From the NCBI GenBank assembly GCA_964030785.1, contig OZ034978.1:14746453-14810452 (forward strand): DNA of 64,000 nt. The letters run 5' to 3'. The notes under the pieces are model-generated. The model was not told the origin of the DNA. It saw only the letters and a list, made by a program, of their open reading frames with translations, and searched no databases. This document shows positions 35,301-37,539 of the stretch, piece by piece (positions within the stretch are counted from its first letter, which is position 1; each line of letters begins with the position of its first letter). Both the position numbers and the translations under genes were made by a program. The DNA comes from Siderastrea siderea (lineage: Eukaryota; Cnidaria; Anthozoa; Scleractinia; Rhizangiidae).

Positions 35301-37535
35301 ACATGTATTGCTGACACCATATTTCATAAAGGTTTGTTCCGCGTCTTTTCCAGAGAAGCACTGTCCGCCATTTTGAACAGAGAAGATAGTGAAGTGATTA
35401 TCCAGTGCCGCTTCAGCGCATTTCATGAGGGCGTTGGTTCTACTCTTGTAGTCGTCCTCATACAGCAGTGGATGCTTTTTCTCCATTTTAGGGATCGCTC
35501 GATCCCAGGTGTCTTTCCAACATCCGAGACTTTTGAAACCTGAGGAGGGCAATCCAAATTTTGATCACAACGAATTGGCTAAAATTACTCATTGGATCGG
35601 TGCTTAACTACAGTTTCTCTAGCAGATCTACAAGGGTAATGCTTACTATCAACTTTTCATAACCCAGAAATACACCTCGCTATCGAGTTTGAAACGTAAA
35701 CCTTGACATCTCAGGCTGTCCTTTCCAGGGTGAGTGCCAGAGCATTGGTGAAATAACACTATAGACAATCATAACGCTACCTGTGCCTCTGATGTGATAC
35801 ACTTGGTCTCTGTTGGGTGACAATCCCTTATCCTCCTTGGTGTACTTGTCGTGTAGAGGAATCTGAGGCTGTGTGGGCTTTACCACTCTATCTTCTATGG
35901 GAGCAGATAGCACGGCTGCGGGTTGTGATGGGACTGTGGGCAGCTGAACGCCATCTGGCGTCATGTTGAATGTCAAACCAGCATCAAGAGGAGCGTTTGT
36001 CATGTCTGACGTCGTCATGCTTGGTGGACATGGTGGCTTGTCTATTGGGACAAGAAAAGCCATAGGGGCATTAAACACGGCCGACATACCCCACCAACAC
36101 CCCCAGGGTATAAAAATGTTAGCATAACGCAAGACACGAGCGCAAGAGACGTAATCTGGAAGTTAAAGACGAGAGTTTGTTTGGCCGATCGAAAACCGGA
36201 GCGAGTTGCTCATGAAGAAAAAAAAAAGACAAACAAGAAAAGAAAAAAAGGAATTAATGGAGGGGGGATTAATAGACTCGGTAGTCGCCATATTGGTGCA
36301 GTCCGACTCACTATGAAATCTCTTACTGCCTTATTGAACACCATCAGAACGCAGTTCAATTCCAAAAAAAAATATGTTCGCCACACAAAGTTGTAGGAAA
36401 ATACAAAAGAAGAAAAGAGGTACAAAAAGGAAAACGATTGGCAATGACAATTGTTGACTTCTTAAAAATTTTTAATTAGGATAATTCAGAATGAGCAAAA
36501 ATACCCTTGTAGCTCTGTCTTTAAAGATGAGCCAATACCTTTCTCATGAACGTTTAATTAAAATATACAAAACATCATCGATTGTAATGATATTAACCAA
36601 GCCAAATTCCTGTTAGTGAATGTCCTTGTATAGGCTATTAATCAGTTACATTAATTCAATTTAAAGTTGTAAAAAGTAGATTATGCTATTCTGAGACCTT
36701 TTTCAGCCAATCAGTTTTCACTGTCAAATTAAAAACAATTCTGACTGAGAAATTCAAAACATTGAGTCTAGTTGAACCAGAAACAACTTTTATCATCTGG
36801 GAGGTTTCTAGAAACAAAGAGCAACCTACCTGGACAAAAGGTGTTTGCCGGACAGCAAGGTTGGCCATCAGCACCATACTGATTGACGACGTTTGGATAA
36901 TTATAAACTGTGTAAATTAGAATTAGAATGGTATTTAGTGCTGAACCTTTAAGGCAAAGCTTTTTGCAAAGCCTGCATGTGTATGGAAATGATTTTTTTC
37001 CAGGTGAATTAAGACGTACACCACATCAAGAACACTGTGTACCAGGCTAAAGGAAACTCGGAAATATCCTATTCATTATTATGTATTACTAAACGATTTT
37101 CAATGTAAAGACAACTTCAAATCAAAGGTGATCTATGAAAGCAGTGAAAACAGTGAAATGGTAGTCATAAGCACATATCTTAACCAAACCAGTAGTAACA
37201 GTTATGATTCTGATGGTAATTCCACCGAATCGACATTTGAATTTAACAACTGAAAATGCTGTTATGGGAAACTTCTTCAAAAATTCTTTTCTTTATCAAA
37301 AGGAAGAAACAATTACAGCATTAAAGACGAAATACTAAACAACAGCAGAAGTTCTGTCAATACTAACAATATAACAATACTAAACAAGCTTACCTATATT
37401 TTGACGCTTCTCCTGTGTTGCATTTTTCTTTACATCGTGCGTTGAAGACGCAGTCGTATTTTTCTTAGCAGACACATGGCTAGCAATTAGCACAAATAAC
37501 AGGGCTCTTAACAGCGAAGAGCCGAGCATTCTTGC
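1..37535 (-). CDS. Gene A: giant secreted multi-VWA / LamG-like modular protein (3' end outside window)
   Basis: This gene-level entry covers 37 predicted exons that splice into one open frame of about 11.2 kb (about 3,750 residues) and continue past base 1. Order from the N terminus: signal peptide, CC-motif exon, linker, GCWxDT domain, acidic linker, VWA1, LamG1, LamG2, VWA2, LamG3, LamG4, VWA3, LamG5, VWA4, LamG6, VWA5, LamG7, VWA6, LamG8, VWA7, LamG9 (partial). Most domains are separated by 15-54 nt Pro/Thr mini-exons. Module exons are symmetric phase 1-1, and their lengths are multiples of three after two-exon VWAs are summed. VWA domains bind ligands, often through a metal site (MIDAS). 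LamG/concanavalin-type domains bind glycans or matrix proteins. With a signal peptide and no transmembrane segment visible here, an extracellular matrix or adhesion role is inferred. Exon borders are by eye. The gene could carry a collagen-like or membrane-anchored tail outside the window. Confidence 0.85.
728..748 (-). CDS. Gene A mini-exon (PTIPTPT)
   Basis: A 21-nt phase 1-1 exon between VWA7 and LamG9, with acceptor ttcag and donor gtaagt. Confidence 0.6.
1021..1293. repeat. Two-copy tandem repeat, 146-bp period
   Basis: A block starting AATGAAGAACATTCG at 1021 is repeated at 1167 with a few substitutions. It includes ATTAAATATCAACAACCACA and CTGCTCACATAG. It lies in the intron between VWA7 and the following mini-exon. 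Confidence 0.85.
1531..1868 (-). CDS. Gene A VWA7 domain, second exon
   Basis: A 338-nt exon starting YRYRRRRTYIGRALRNARRR, where TYIG supplies the MIDAS Thr. ALLVITDGASSDRV has TDG intact. It continues GVEIFSLGVGSGYRRSQLQL and ends VCQPVKPTPR. The two exons sum to 570 nt. It is the third intact VWA of the tandem series and opens the third block copy. Confidence 0.85.
2282..2513 (-). CDS. Gene A VWA7 domain, first exon (intact MIDAS)
   Basis: A 232-nt exon with CRSRVDLGILIDASRSVG (DxSxS intact), TRVGVMVFHSRSR and QVVRAIGRIR. Its donor is gtttgt. It joins in frame to the exon at 1868. Confidence 0.85.
2819..2848 (-). CDS. Gene A mini-exon (PTLPPTPSPG)
   Basis: A 30-nt phase 1-1 exon between LamG8 and VWA7, in the position equivalent to 10368-10415. 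Confidence 0.6.
3262..3930 (-). CDS. Gene A LamG8 domain (type b)
   Basis: A 669-nt exon, phase 1-1, joined directly to VWA6. It starts ILSRGAVATYGFTSAVRGGD and has IPNNGCLDTRYSLTMIFWVF, HFNPKGWGVHLWIT, QLYFRLMPRK, WNYIAATYNHRTGLATLFIN and FRGRLACLQIFNVALTR, and ends CFRPS. It is the block-duplicate partner of LamG6. Confidence 0.88.
4795..5343 (-). CDS. Gene A VWA6 domain (degenerate MIDAS)
   Basis: A 549-nt single exon, phase 1-1, starting CRARIDLGFLIDGSRQVG, where DxSxS has become DGSRQ. VLILVTTGTSRDN has lost the TDG Asp. Other core strands are kept (TRIGLVLFASRQ, GVEVYTVGVGRV, YHVFSVNSR, VKDRMCHSPG). It is extremely Arg-rich (LLRGRRRRTAQ). Confidence 0.87.
5494..5547 (-). CDS. Gene A mini-exon (54 nt, Pro-rich)
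   Basis: Phase 1-1 exon encoding PPPTKPPPTPAPTPPPRS before VWA6. It is a paralogue of the 54-nt exon at 12796-12849. Confidence 0.65.
5990..6138. repeat. Hairpin-type MITE-like element
   Basis: The first about 40 bases (CAGGGTTAGCCTCAATCTCA onward) pair with the last about 40 bases inverted, with several mismatches. It lies in the intron between LamG7 and the 54-nt mini-exon. Confidence 0.55.
6302..6937 (-). CDS. Gene A LamG7 domain (type a)
   Basis: A 636-nt exon, phase 1-1, starting VPLPRTLAVYPLDRPRGGRD. It has IPNTGSLDARYSITILVWVY, GFGVHLWTTGRRELFARFVR, WNYVGATYDERSGIATLWVN and a LRGRLFCLQLYSVALNRKQV core, and ends CFLPG. It is the block-duplicate partner of LamG5. Confidence 0.88.
7534..7548 (-). 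CDS. Gene A mini-exon (TPPPRG junction)
   Basis: A 15-nt phase 1-1 exon (CACCACCGCCAAGAG) with acceptor tttag and donor gtaagt, between VWA5 and LamG7. It is among the smallest exons in the window. Confidence 0.55.
7735..7862 (-). mobile_element. tRNA-derived SINE copy (diverged)
   Basis: On the minus strand, AAGCTCACTGGTCAGAGCAT (A-box region) and GGTCATGGGTTACC (damaged B box) match the tRNA-like head at 9289-9363. The tail TTTTTGTCTTTATCCCATGC also matches. It lies in the gene A intron between VWA5 and the 15-nt mini-exon region. Confidence 0.7.
8449..8705 (-). CDS. Gene A VWA5 domain, second exon
   Basis: A 257-nt exon starting GRAARGRKRVAVVLTDGISQ (TDG intact), with CEVFVLGIGRGYKKSQLRQI, SSHVFTVSFRS and IKTKACQRIP. 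The two exons sum to 561 nt (phase 1-1 overall). The intron splits the domain just before the strand leading to TDG, as in VWA7. Confidence 0.87.
9113..9190 (+). repeat. SINE tail fragment
   Basis: About 78 bases starting CCCACGCTCGTGACAAACTG match the tail of the SINE at 9379-9456 with few differences. The tRNA-like head is missing or replaced. Confidence 0.65.
9289..9460 (+). mobile_element. tRNA-derived SINE copy
   Basis: The tRNA-like head at 9289-9363 has an A box (TAGCTCAGTGGTTAGAGC) and a B box (GGTTCGATTCC). Its anticodon stem has one mismatch (loop CCGGTGT) and the acceptor is imperfect. A non-tRNA tail follows, starting TGTCCCACGCTCGTGACA. The tail recurs alone at about 9113-9190. 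It lies in the VWA5 intron, on the opposite strand. Confidence 0.75.
9594..9897 (-). CDS. Gene A VWA5 domain, first exon (intact MIDAS)
   Basis: A 304-nt exon with CAVALDLGFLIDGSSSIERY (DxSxS intact), THIGVIMYASR, and GGTRIGRALSF carrying the MIDAS Thr. It ends TRYLYR at a donor gtaatg. It joins in frame to the exon at 8705 (AG|G). Confidence 0.87.
10368..10415 (-). CDS. Gene A mini-exon (PTRPTTPVTPTTPRPG)
   Basis: A 48-nt phase 1-1 exon between LamG6 and VWA5. It closes the first copy of the duplicated block. Confidence 0.65.
10583..11245 (-). CDS. Gene A LamG6 domain (type b)
   Basis: A 663-nt exon, phase 1-1, joined directly to VWA4 without a mini-exon. It starts VIISGGAVAVYPFTSA and has IPNNGCLDTRYSITIIVWVY, HYNPKGWGVHFWLT, ELYFRLMPR, WNYVSATYDHRTGLATLWVN and FRGRIACLQVYNVALSR, and ends CFRPG. 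An extra Cys (NNGC) and the FRLMPR motif are shared only with LamG8. Confidence 0.88.
11305..11700 (-). mobile_element. 5'-truncated LINE 3' end with (ATT)n tail
   Basis: On the minus strand, an open frame to a TAA at 11497 encodes SSFHSYQTRRSNDLHLPRVR, then WGKQTFIYQASKDWNILD and SLSSFKAKLKTL. This is the usual C-terminal tail of LINE reverse transcriptases (repeated basic/aromatic, WN.L, L..FK..L). A 3' UTR and an (ATT)n microsatellite tail at 11305-11343 follow. It lies in the intron between VWA4 and LamG6, sense to gene A. Confidence 0.75.
11946..12488 (-). CDS. Gene A VWA4 domain (degenerate MIDAS)
   Basis: A 543-nt single exon, phase 1-1, starting CRARIDLGFLVDASPARF. DxSxS has become DASPA, and TDG has become LIVLTTGESRD, so the Asp is lost. 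The fold core is kept (TRVRIGIVQYTS, GVEIYAIGIGRV, RHVFNVAAR, IKDRICSWPG). It is very Arg-rich. It is paralogous to VWA6, which carries the same losses. Confidence 0.87.
12706..12765 (+). repeat. CCTT / CCCT low-complexity tract
   Basis: A pyrimidine tract of CCTT units followed by CCCT units, in a gene A intron just downstream of the 54-nt mini-exon donor. Confidence 0.85.
12796..12849 (-). CDS. Gene A mini-exon (54 nt, Pro-rich)
   Basis: Phase 1-1 exon encoding PPPPPTPPTPRPTPPPRG before VWA4. It is homologous in length and sequence to the 54-nt exon at 5494-5547. Confidence 0.65.
13017..13369. repeat. MITE-like element with AGAGGGCCTAGA inverted termini
   Basis: A 12-bp terminal inverted repeat at 13017-13028 and 13358-13369 bounds an AT-rich body with many AACAGTTAA / TTAACTGT motifs. 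It lies in the intron between LamG5 and the 54-nt mini-exon. Confidence 0.65.
13594..14229 (-). CDS. Gene A LamG5 domain (type a)
   Basis: A 636-nt exon, phase 1-1, starting VPLPRTLAVYALD. It has IPNTGRLDARYSITILIWVF, GFGVHLWMTGRRELFVRFVR, WNYVGATYDERTGIATLYIN and a YFRGRLFCAQVYSVALNRKQ core, and ends CFLPG. It is the same length as LamG7 and much closer to it than to other LamG domains, which supports block duplication. Confidence 0.88.
14556..14582 (-). CDS. Gene A mini-exon (SPSPTPTRG)
   Basis: A 27-nt phase 1-1 exon between VWA3 and LamG5, with donor gtgagt. Confidence 0.6.
14891..15457 (-). CDS. Gene A VWA3 domain (intact MIDAS)
   Basis: A 567-nt single exon, phase 1-1, starting CKTVVDLGFLIDGSGSIE (DxSxS intact). 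GSTYIGKAL carries the MIDAS Thr and ILIMLTDGISQDRV has TDG intact. It ends IRTKICQI and a PTG tail. It begins the first copy of the duplicated VWA-LamG-VWA-LamG block. It remains a single exon, whereas its paralogues VWA5 and VWA7 are split in two. Confidence 0.88.
16376..16405 (-). CDS. Gene A mini-exon (QPPPAPPPPG)
   Basis: A 30-nt phase 1-1 exon before VWA3. It is nearly pure Pro. Confidence 0.6.
16645..17283 (-). CDS. Gene A LamG4 domain
   Basis: A 639-nt exon, phase 1-1, directly after LamG3 with no VWA between. It encodes LPRIVAIYPLD, GPGPDGWPNTATEFFG, FPNTGKLDTRNSITVLAWVL, RWGVHLWMTRPRQFFARFVK, WNYIGATYDGNTGMATLWVN and FRGRVSCVQVYSVALNRKQI, and ends CFKS. The whole exon is open in one frame. 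Confidence 0.85.
17412..17526 (-). repeat. Split direct repeat B2 (3' end of DIRS-order element)
   Basis: The terminal copy of the 115-bp repeat. About 90 bp separates it from A2. Confidence 0.93.
17616..17887 (-). repeat. Split direct repeat A2
   Basis: The second copy of the 272-bp repeat, directly abutting B1 at 17887/17888. Confidence 0.93.
17888..18002 (-). repeat. Split direct repeat B1
   Basis: A 115-bp sequence identical by eye to 17412-17526, located just after the recombinase ORF region. Confidence 0.93.
18285..19322 (-). CDS. DIRS-order element ORF3: tyrosine recombinase
   Basis: 345 residues. The N-terminal SAM-like part is LAPSTRKSYASGQRKFYDFC. The catalytic part has Arg in GYFGFLRSAEF, His and Arg in HSFRIGAATVAA, and the Tyr nucleophile in WTSNAYQLYIRTP, so the R-H-R-Y tetrad is intact. 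This enzyme would integrate a circular DNA copy. It overlaps ORF2 in another frame. Confidence 0.93.
   Translation of the reverse strand: MAGVPPPGPGGSAEPVPYPTASSGQLDTSLLEERCRQFLVQGLAPSTRKSYASGQRKFYDFCLQAGKLHPNGSPCPVDEWTLCLFVSFLADSIQHSSIKVYLSAVRSLHIEQGFPDPLINCLRLQRVMRGIKRSQGSPAARRLPVTDSILSLVHQALDLSSFDHCMFWAACTLGYFGFLRSAEFTVPNLASFSPELHLSVADVSVDSTLSPSGMRIWIKASKTDPFRKGCFIHIGLGKAPLCAVHAMLSYLALRGNQPGPLFLLQSGQPLSRATLTNWLREILSSAGISGNFSSHSFRIGAATVAARNGVPDHLIQALGRWTSNAYQLYIRTPSEALASLSNRLA
19229..20911 (-). CDS. DIRS-order element ORF2: reverse transcriptase and RNase H
   Basis: 560 residues. RT motifs are WRLIVDLSSPGG, KFDVEAAYRNIAIHPDD (catalytic Asp), LPFGLRSAPSIFN and LHYLDDFITA (YLDD active site). 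The RNase H acidic residues are at TSDAAGS, YKELFPV, RSDNQSVV and NNVADAISR. All catalytic residues are present and the frame is open. Its 3' end overlaps the recombinase ORF (19229-19322), a usual DIRS-order layout. Confidence 0.93.
   Translation of the reverse strand: MSQRFSPPLLIRHSISCSLTAAGSVLPPVSAVSPLHPQEFARELASHPDQQQASYVLQGIQNGFKLGFQSSGHLKAAKKNKQSALMHANVVDEYLANEVMLGRVAGPFPSPPLPNLHISSFGVIPKKGQPGKWRLIVDLSSPGGSSVNDGIDPQEFTLQYIRLDEVIRMVSRYGPGALMAKFDVEAAYRNIAIHPDDRFLLGMKWRGQYYVDLTLPFGLRSAPSIFNSVADMVEWILLNQHAVSDLLHYLDDFITAGPPHSPQCAYNLSTALAVCKSLGLPLHPNKCVGPATSLSVLGIELDSVQQVARLPEEKLLALNQLIHTWLQRTWCKKRELESLIGHLHHAAKVVWPGRTFLRRLIDLLCCFRNRDHPIRINREFRQDLLWWQRFLSSWHGVGFWLYPGMSPLADIEVTSDAAGSLGFGAYSQGQWFYGPWSPTQAQQSIAYKELFPVVIAAHLWGSQWSRKHVLFRSDNQSVVAMLTSRTSKVPALMHLLRDLLLSAARWGFSFSSVHVPGIQNNVADAISRFHWQEFRRLAPEAQLNPCPIPQLLLDSLIPPY
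21220..22503 (-). CDS. DIRS-order element ORF1: Gag-like protein with CCCH zinc finger
   Basis: 427 residues. The N-terminal half is Ser/Ala/Pro/Val-rich low complexity. A conserved middle reads SQILAGKFIDLGDLLSANIT, and a later segment is Trp- and Tyr-rich. Near the C terminus, IICRSWNRGRC with YCRYAH forms a CCCH zinc finger, followed by CSLCAGPHRCSEC. These features fit the nucleic-acid-binding Gag of DIRS-order elements. The ORF is unbroken. Confidence 0.85.
   Translation of the reverse strand: MEGDSGTTRLTNNSLSASFFVSSSAALPSTTAPSVVSSVAASVATPVPPPTSTITLDPAFVAAVASAVQAVLAPVIPQASSSGISPPSSNIGAACLPGLANLPSSSGGVPVHANGLEQRTSSFLASGVPFNAQSSPQPVAPQGRQMLSVPSFISTFAPPRSAIPSLAIASGNSPSVPSPVGSASLGLPSSFQQPFVLPPGFTPVPAKTVSQILAGKFIDLGDLLSANITEKEPESQVYFGGHLVVTPSAKKHRRKIDDIVSWSEAFSIFTLILTSYFPHRWKDLTCYKLLILQTQRHFSGRVWRAYDLAFRQHAAATKLVDWSSMNSELFNFHAAGASLRPGASGTSPDLPEPSGAPSSQIICRSWNRGRCSSQYNYCRYAHRCSLCAGPHRCSECSVRTESASRGDHKRSSPPPPASAPPPKARRH
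22550..22821 (-). repeat. Split direct repeat A1 (5' end of DIRS-order element)
   Basis: A 272-bp sequence identical by eye to 17616-17887. It precedes the Gag-like ORF and probably holds the element promoter. Confidence 0.93.
22882..22911 (-). CDS. Gene A mini-exon (EPVSPSPTVP)
   Basis: A 30-nt phase 1-1 exon. Its donor (gtaagt) is only about 60 bases from the edge of the DIRS-order retrotransposon that fills most of the following intron. Confidence 0.6.
23493..24119 (-). CDS. Gene A LamG3 domain
   Basis: A 627-nt exon, phase 1-1. It encodes VPPPAMGIYPLNGINRGKDI, NGPDGLPAGSYQLQG, FPNTGRLDTQNSITILLWL, WNYIAATYDYNTGLATMWLD and FRGRIACLQIYNLAL, and ends CFRAS. It is a LamG-like jelly-roll as in LamG1. 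Confidence 0.85.
24231..24470 (+). repeat. Cluster of GGAATCCGGAAT short repeats
   Basis: About a dozen variants of GGAATC, CCGGAATC and CAGAATCC occur irregularly across 240 bases in the intron between VWA2 and LamG3. This is a degenerate short-unit repeat. Confidence 0.7.
24532..24570 (-). CDS. Gene A mini-exon (EPSTVPTSPTQKLG)
   Basis: A 39-nt phase 1-1 exon between VWA2 and LamG3, with donor gtaaga. Confidence 0.6.
   Translation of the reverse strand, partial: NLVPYRQVQRKS
24910..25482 (-). CDS. Gene A VWA2 domain (degenerate MIDAS)
   Basis: A 573-nt single exon, phase 1-1, starting CRARIDLGFLLDGTNT. Here DxSxS has become DGTNT. The third motif is VVFTGGRSYDS, so the metal-binding Asp of TDG is replaced by Gly. 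The rest of the fold is intact (TRIGIITYS, GVEIFAVGIS, YHVYNAGS, LVAKICA). It ends in a Lys/Pro/Thr tail. Metal-dependent ligand binding is probably lost or altered; this is inferred from known MIDAS chemistry. Confidence 0.85.
26021..26074 (-). CDS. Gene A mini-exon (54 nt, Pro-rich)
   Basis: Phase 1-1 exon before VWA2, encoding YPTPPRPTPPPTLAPGK. It has the same length and style as the 54-nt mini-exons that precede VWA4 and VWA6, so it is probably homologous to them. Confidence 0.65.
26553..27182 (-). CDS. Gene A LamG2 domain
   Basis: A 630-nt exon, phase 1-1, following LamG1 with no VWA between. It encodes LPDAVAFYPLT, GPDGRRGGSYSFLG, FPNTGKLDTQNSITLLSWV, GFGVHFWIT, a SWSFVGATYDQRTGIATLY core and FRGWITCMQLYD, and ends CFKG. 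The WNYVG motif is SWSFVG here. It is Arg-rich (RRLRRRSW). Confidence 0.85.
27805..27846 (-). CDS. Gene A mini-exon (PTTRPTIRPTRPP)
   Basis: A 42-nt phase 1-1 exon between LamG1 and LamG2, with donor gtaagt. It encodes a repeated PTxRP linker. Confidence 0.65.
28294..28917 (-). CDS. Gene A LamG1 domain
   Basis: A 624-nt exon, phase 1-1. It encodes LPRIVALYPLS, GPDGLPDGSYYFSGRKTSYI, FPNNGKLDSYYSLTLLAWVY, WNYVGASYDEKTGIATLW and FRGRISCMQVYS, and ends CFRA. The order matches the LamG/concanavalin A-like jelly-roll (LamG_3 type): beta-strand motif SxTLxxWVxP, WNYVGxxYDxxTGIAT and a C-terminal Cys pair. It probably binds glycan or matrix. Confidence 0.85.
29314..29343 (-). CDS. Gene A mini-exon (EPTTKPTVRP)
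   Basis: A 30-nt phase 1-1 exon between VWA1 and LamG1, with acceptor ttcag and donor gtaagt. It encodes a Pro/Thr linker. Confidence 0.65.
29907..30470 (-). CDS. Gene A VWA1 domain (intact MIDAS)
   Basis: A 564-nt single exon, phase 1-1. It starts CQSAIDLAFLIDGSASVE with the MIDAS DxSxS motif intact. SGSRIGRALL occupies the MIDAS Thr region with Ser in its place, and VVVITDGSSMDD carries the third motif (TDG). It ends near ELRNAICLG, and the flanking Cys pair can close the domain. VWA domains adopt a Rossmann-like fold that binds protein ligands through a metal ion. This is the most N-terminal VWA. Confidence 0.88.
30632..31082. repeat. MITE-like element with TTCGAAACTTCAACAT termini
   Basis: The left end TTCGAAACTTCAACATCCCC and the right end (inverted) match over about 45 bases with differences. 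The body contains several TTCAAATTCCCC units. It lies in the intron upstream of VWA1. C-rich stretches of similar style recur at 32465-32560 and 32750-32840. Confidence 0.65.
31629..31690 (+). repeat. (GAT)n microsatellite
   Basis: An imperfect GAT/ATG array. The His-rich open frame on the opposite strand is a by-product. Confidence 0.85.
32129..32155 (-). CDS. Gene A mini-exon (TLKPTRPM)
   Basis: A 27-nt phase 1-1 exon with acceptor ttag and donor gtaagt. It joins the CPVC exon to VWA1 and encodes a Pro/Thr/Lys linker. Confidence 0.6.
34126..34619 (-). CDS. Gene A exon: acidic Ser/Thr/Pro/Glu linker ending in CPVC
   Basis: This 494-nt exon enters in phase 2 (AA|G) and leaves in phase 1. 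It encodes a low-complexity stretch rich in Pro and Thr, then Glu, Asp and Lys (for example KDEVEEDAVVAEKEADK), and closes with PFRGRCPVC. The segment is predicted to be disordered and acidic, in contrast to the strongly Arg-rich VWA and LamG modules that follow. The terminal CPVC pair could form a disulfide or metal clasp; this is speculative. Confidence 0.7.
35122..35161 (-). CDS. Gene A exon: GCWxDT cysteine domain, last part
   Basis: This 40-nt exon encodes ADGEGGPWGNEVYK and completes the domain begun at 35539. The motif DGEGGPWxNEVY recurs in both gene C copies. It enters in phase 1 and exits in phase 2, as the gene C counterpart does. Confidence 0.8.
35297..35539 (-). CDS. Gene A exon: GCWxDT cysteine domain, first part
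   Basis: This 243-nt exon encodes FKSLGCWKDTWDRAI, a YKSRTNALMKCAEAA helix-like segment, FSVQNGGQC and MKYGVSNTC. Cys residues, QNGG and the KYG motif match the domain found twice in gene C. The fold resembles WSC- or apple-like small Cys domains of cnidarian secreted proteins, but assignment to a named family was not checked. The split from its last 40 nt occurs at the same position as in gene C. Confidence 0.8.
35781..36041 (-). CDS. Gene A exon: Pro/Thr-rich linker before the GCWxDT domain
   Basis: This 261-nt exon is phase 1-1. It begins DKPPCPPSMTTSDM and continues with low-complexity Pro, Val, Thr and Gln segments, ending near DQVYHIRGTG. It joins in frame to the exon starting FKSLGCWKDT. 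No domain is recognised; it is probably an extended extracellular linker. Confidence 0.7.
36830..36907 (-). CDS. Gene A exon: short Cys-rich segment
   Basis: This 78-nt exon is phase 1-1. It encodes a Tyr/Asn-rich start followed by GADGQPCCPANTFCP, and the next exon adds DKPPCPP, giving four closely spaced Cys (CC, C, C). The spacing looks like a small disulfide-bonded knot. No named domain is recognised. Confidence 0.7.
37394..37535 (-). CDS. Gene A exon: start codon and signal peptide
   Basis: The ATG is at 37529. The first residues, MLGSSLLRALLFVLIASHVSA, form a classical signal peptide: basic residue, Leu/Val core and small residues before a likely cleavage site. A Lys/Asn/Thr-rich stretch with NTT and NAT glycosylation sequons follows. 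An acceptor AG at 37537-37536 lies just upstream, and the donor follows base 37394 (gtaagc). The exon ends in phase 1. This sets gene A as secreted. Confidence 0.8.
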
Positions 37536-37539
37536 CTGA

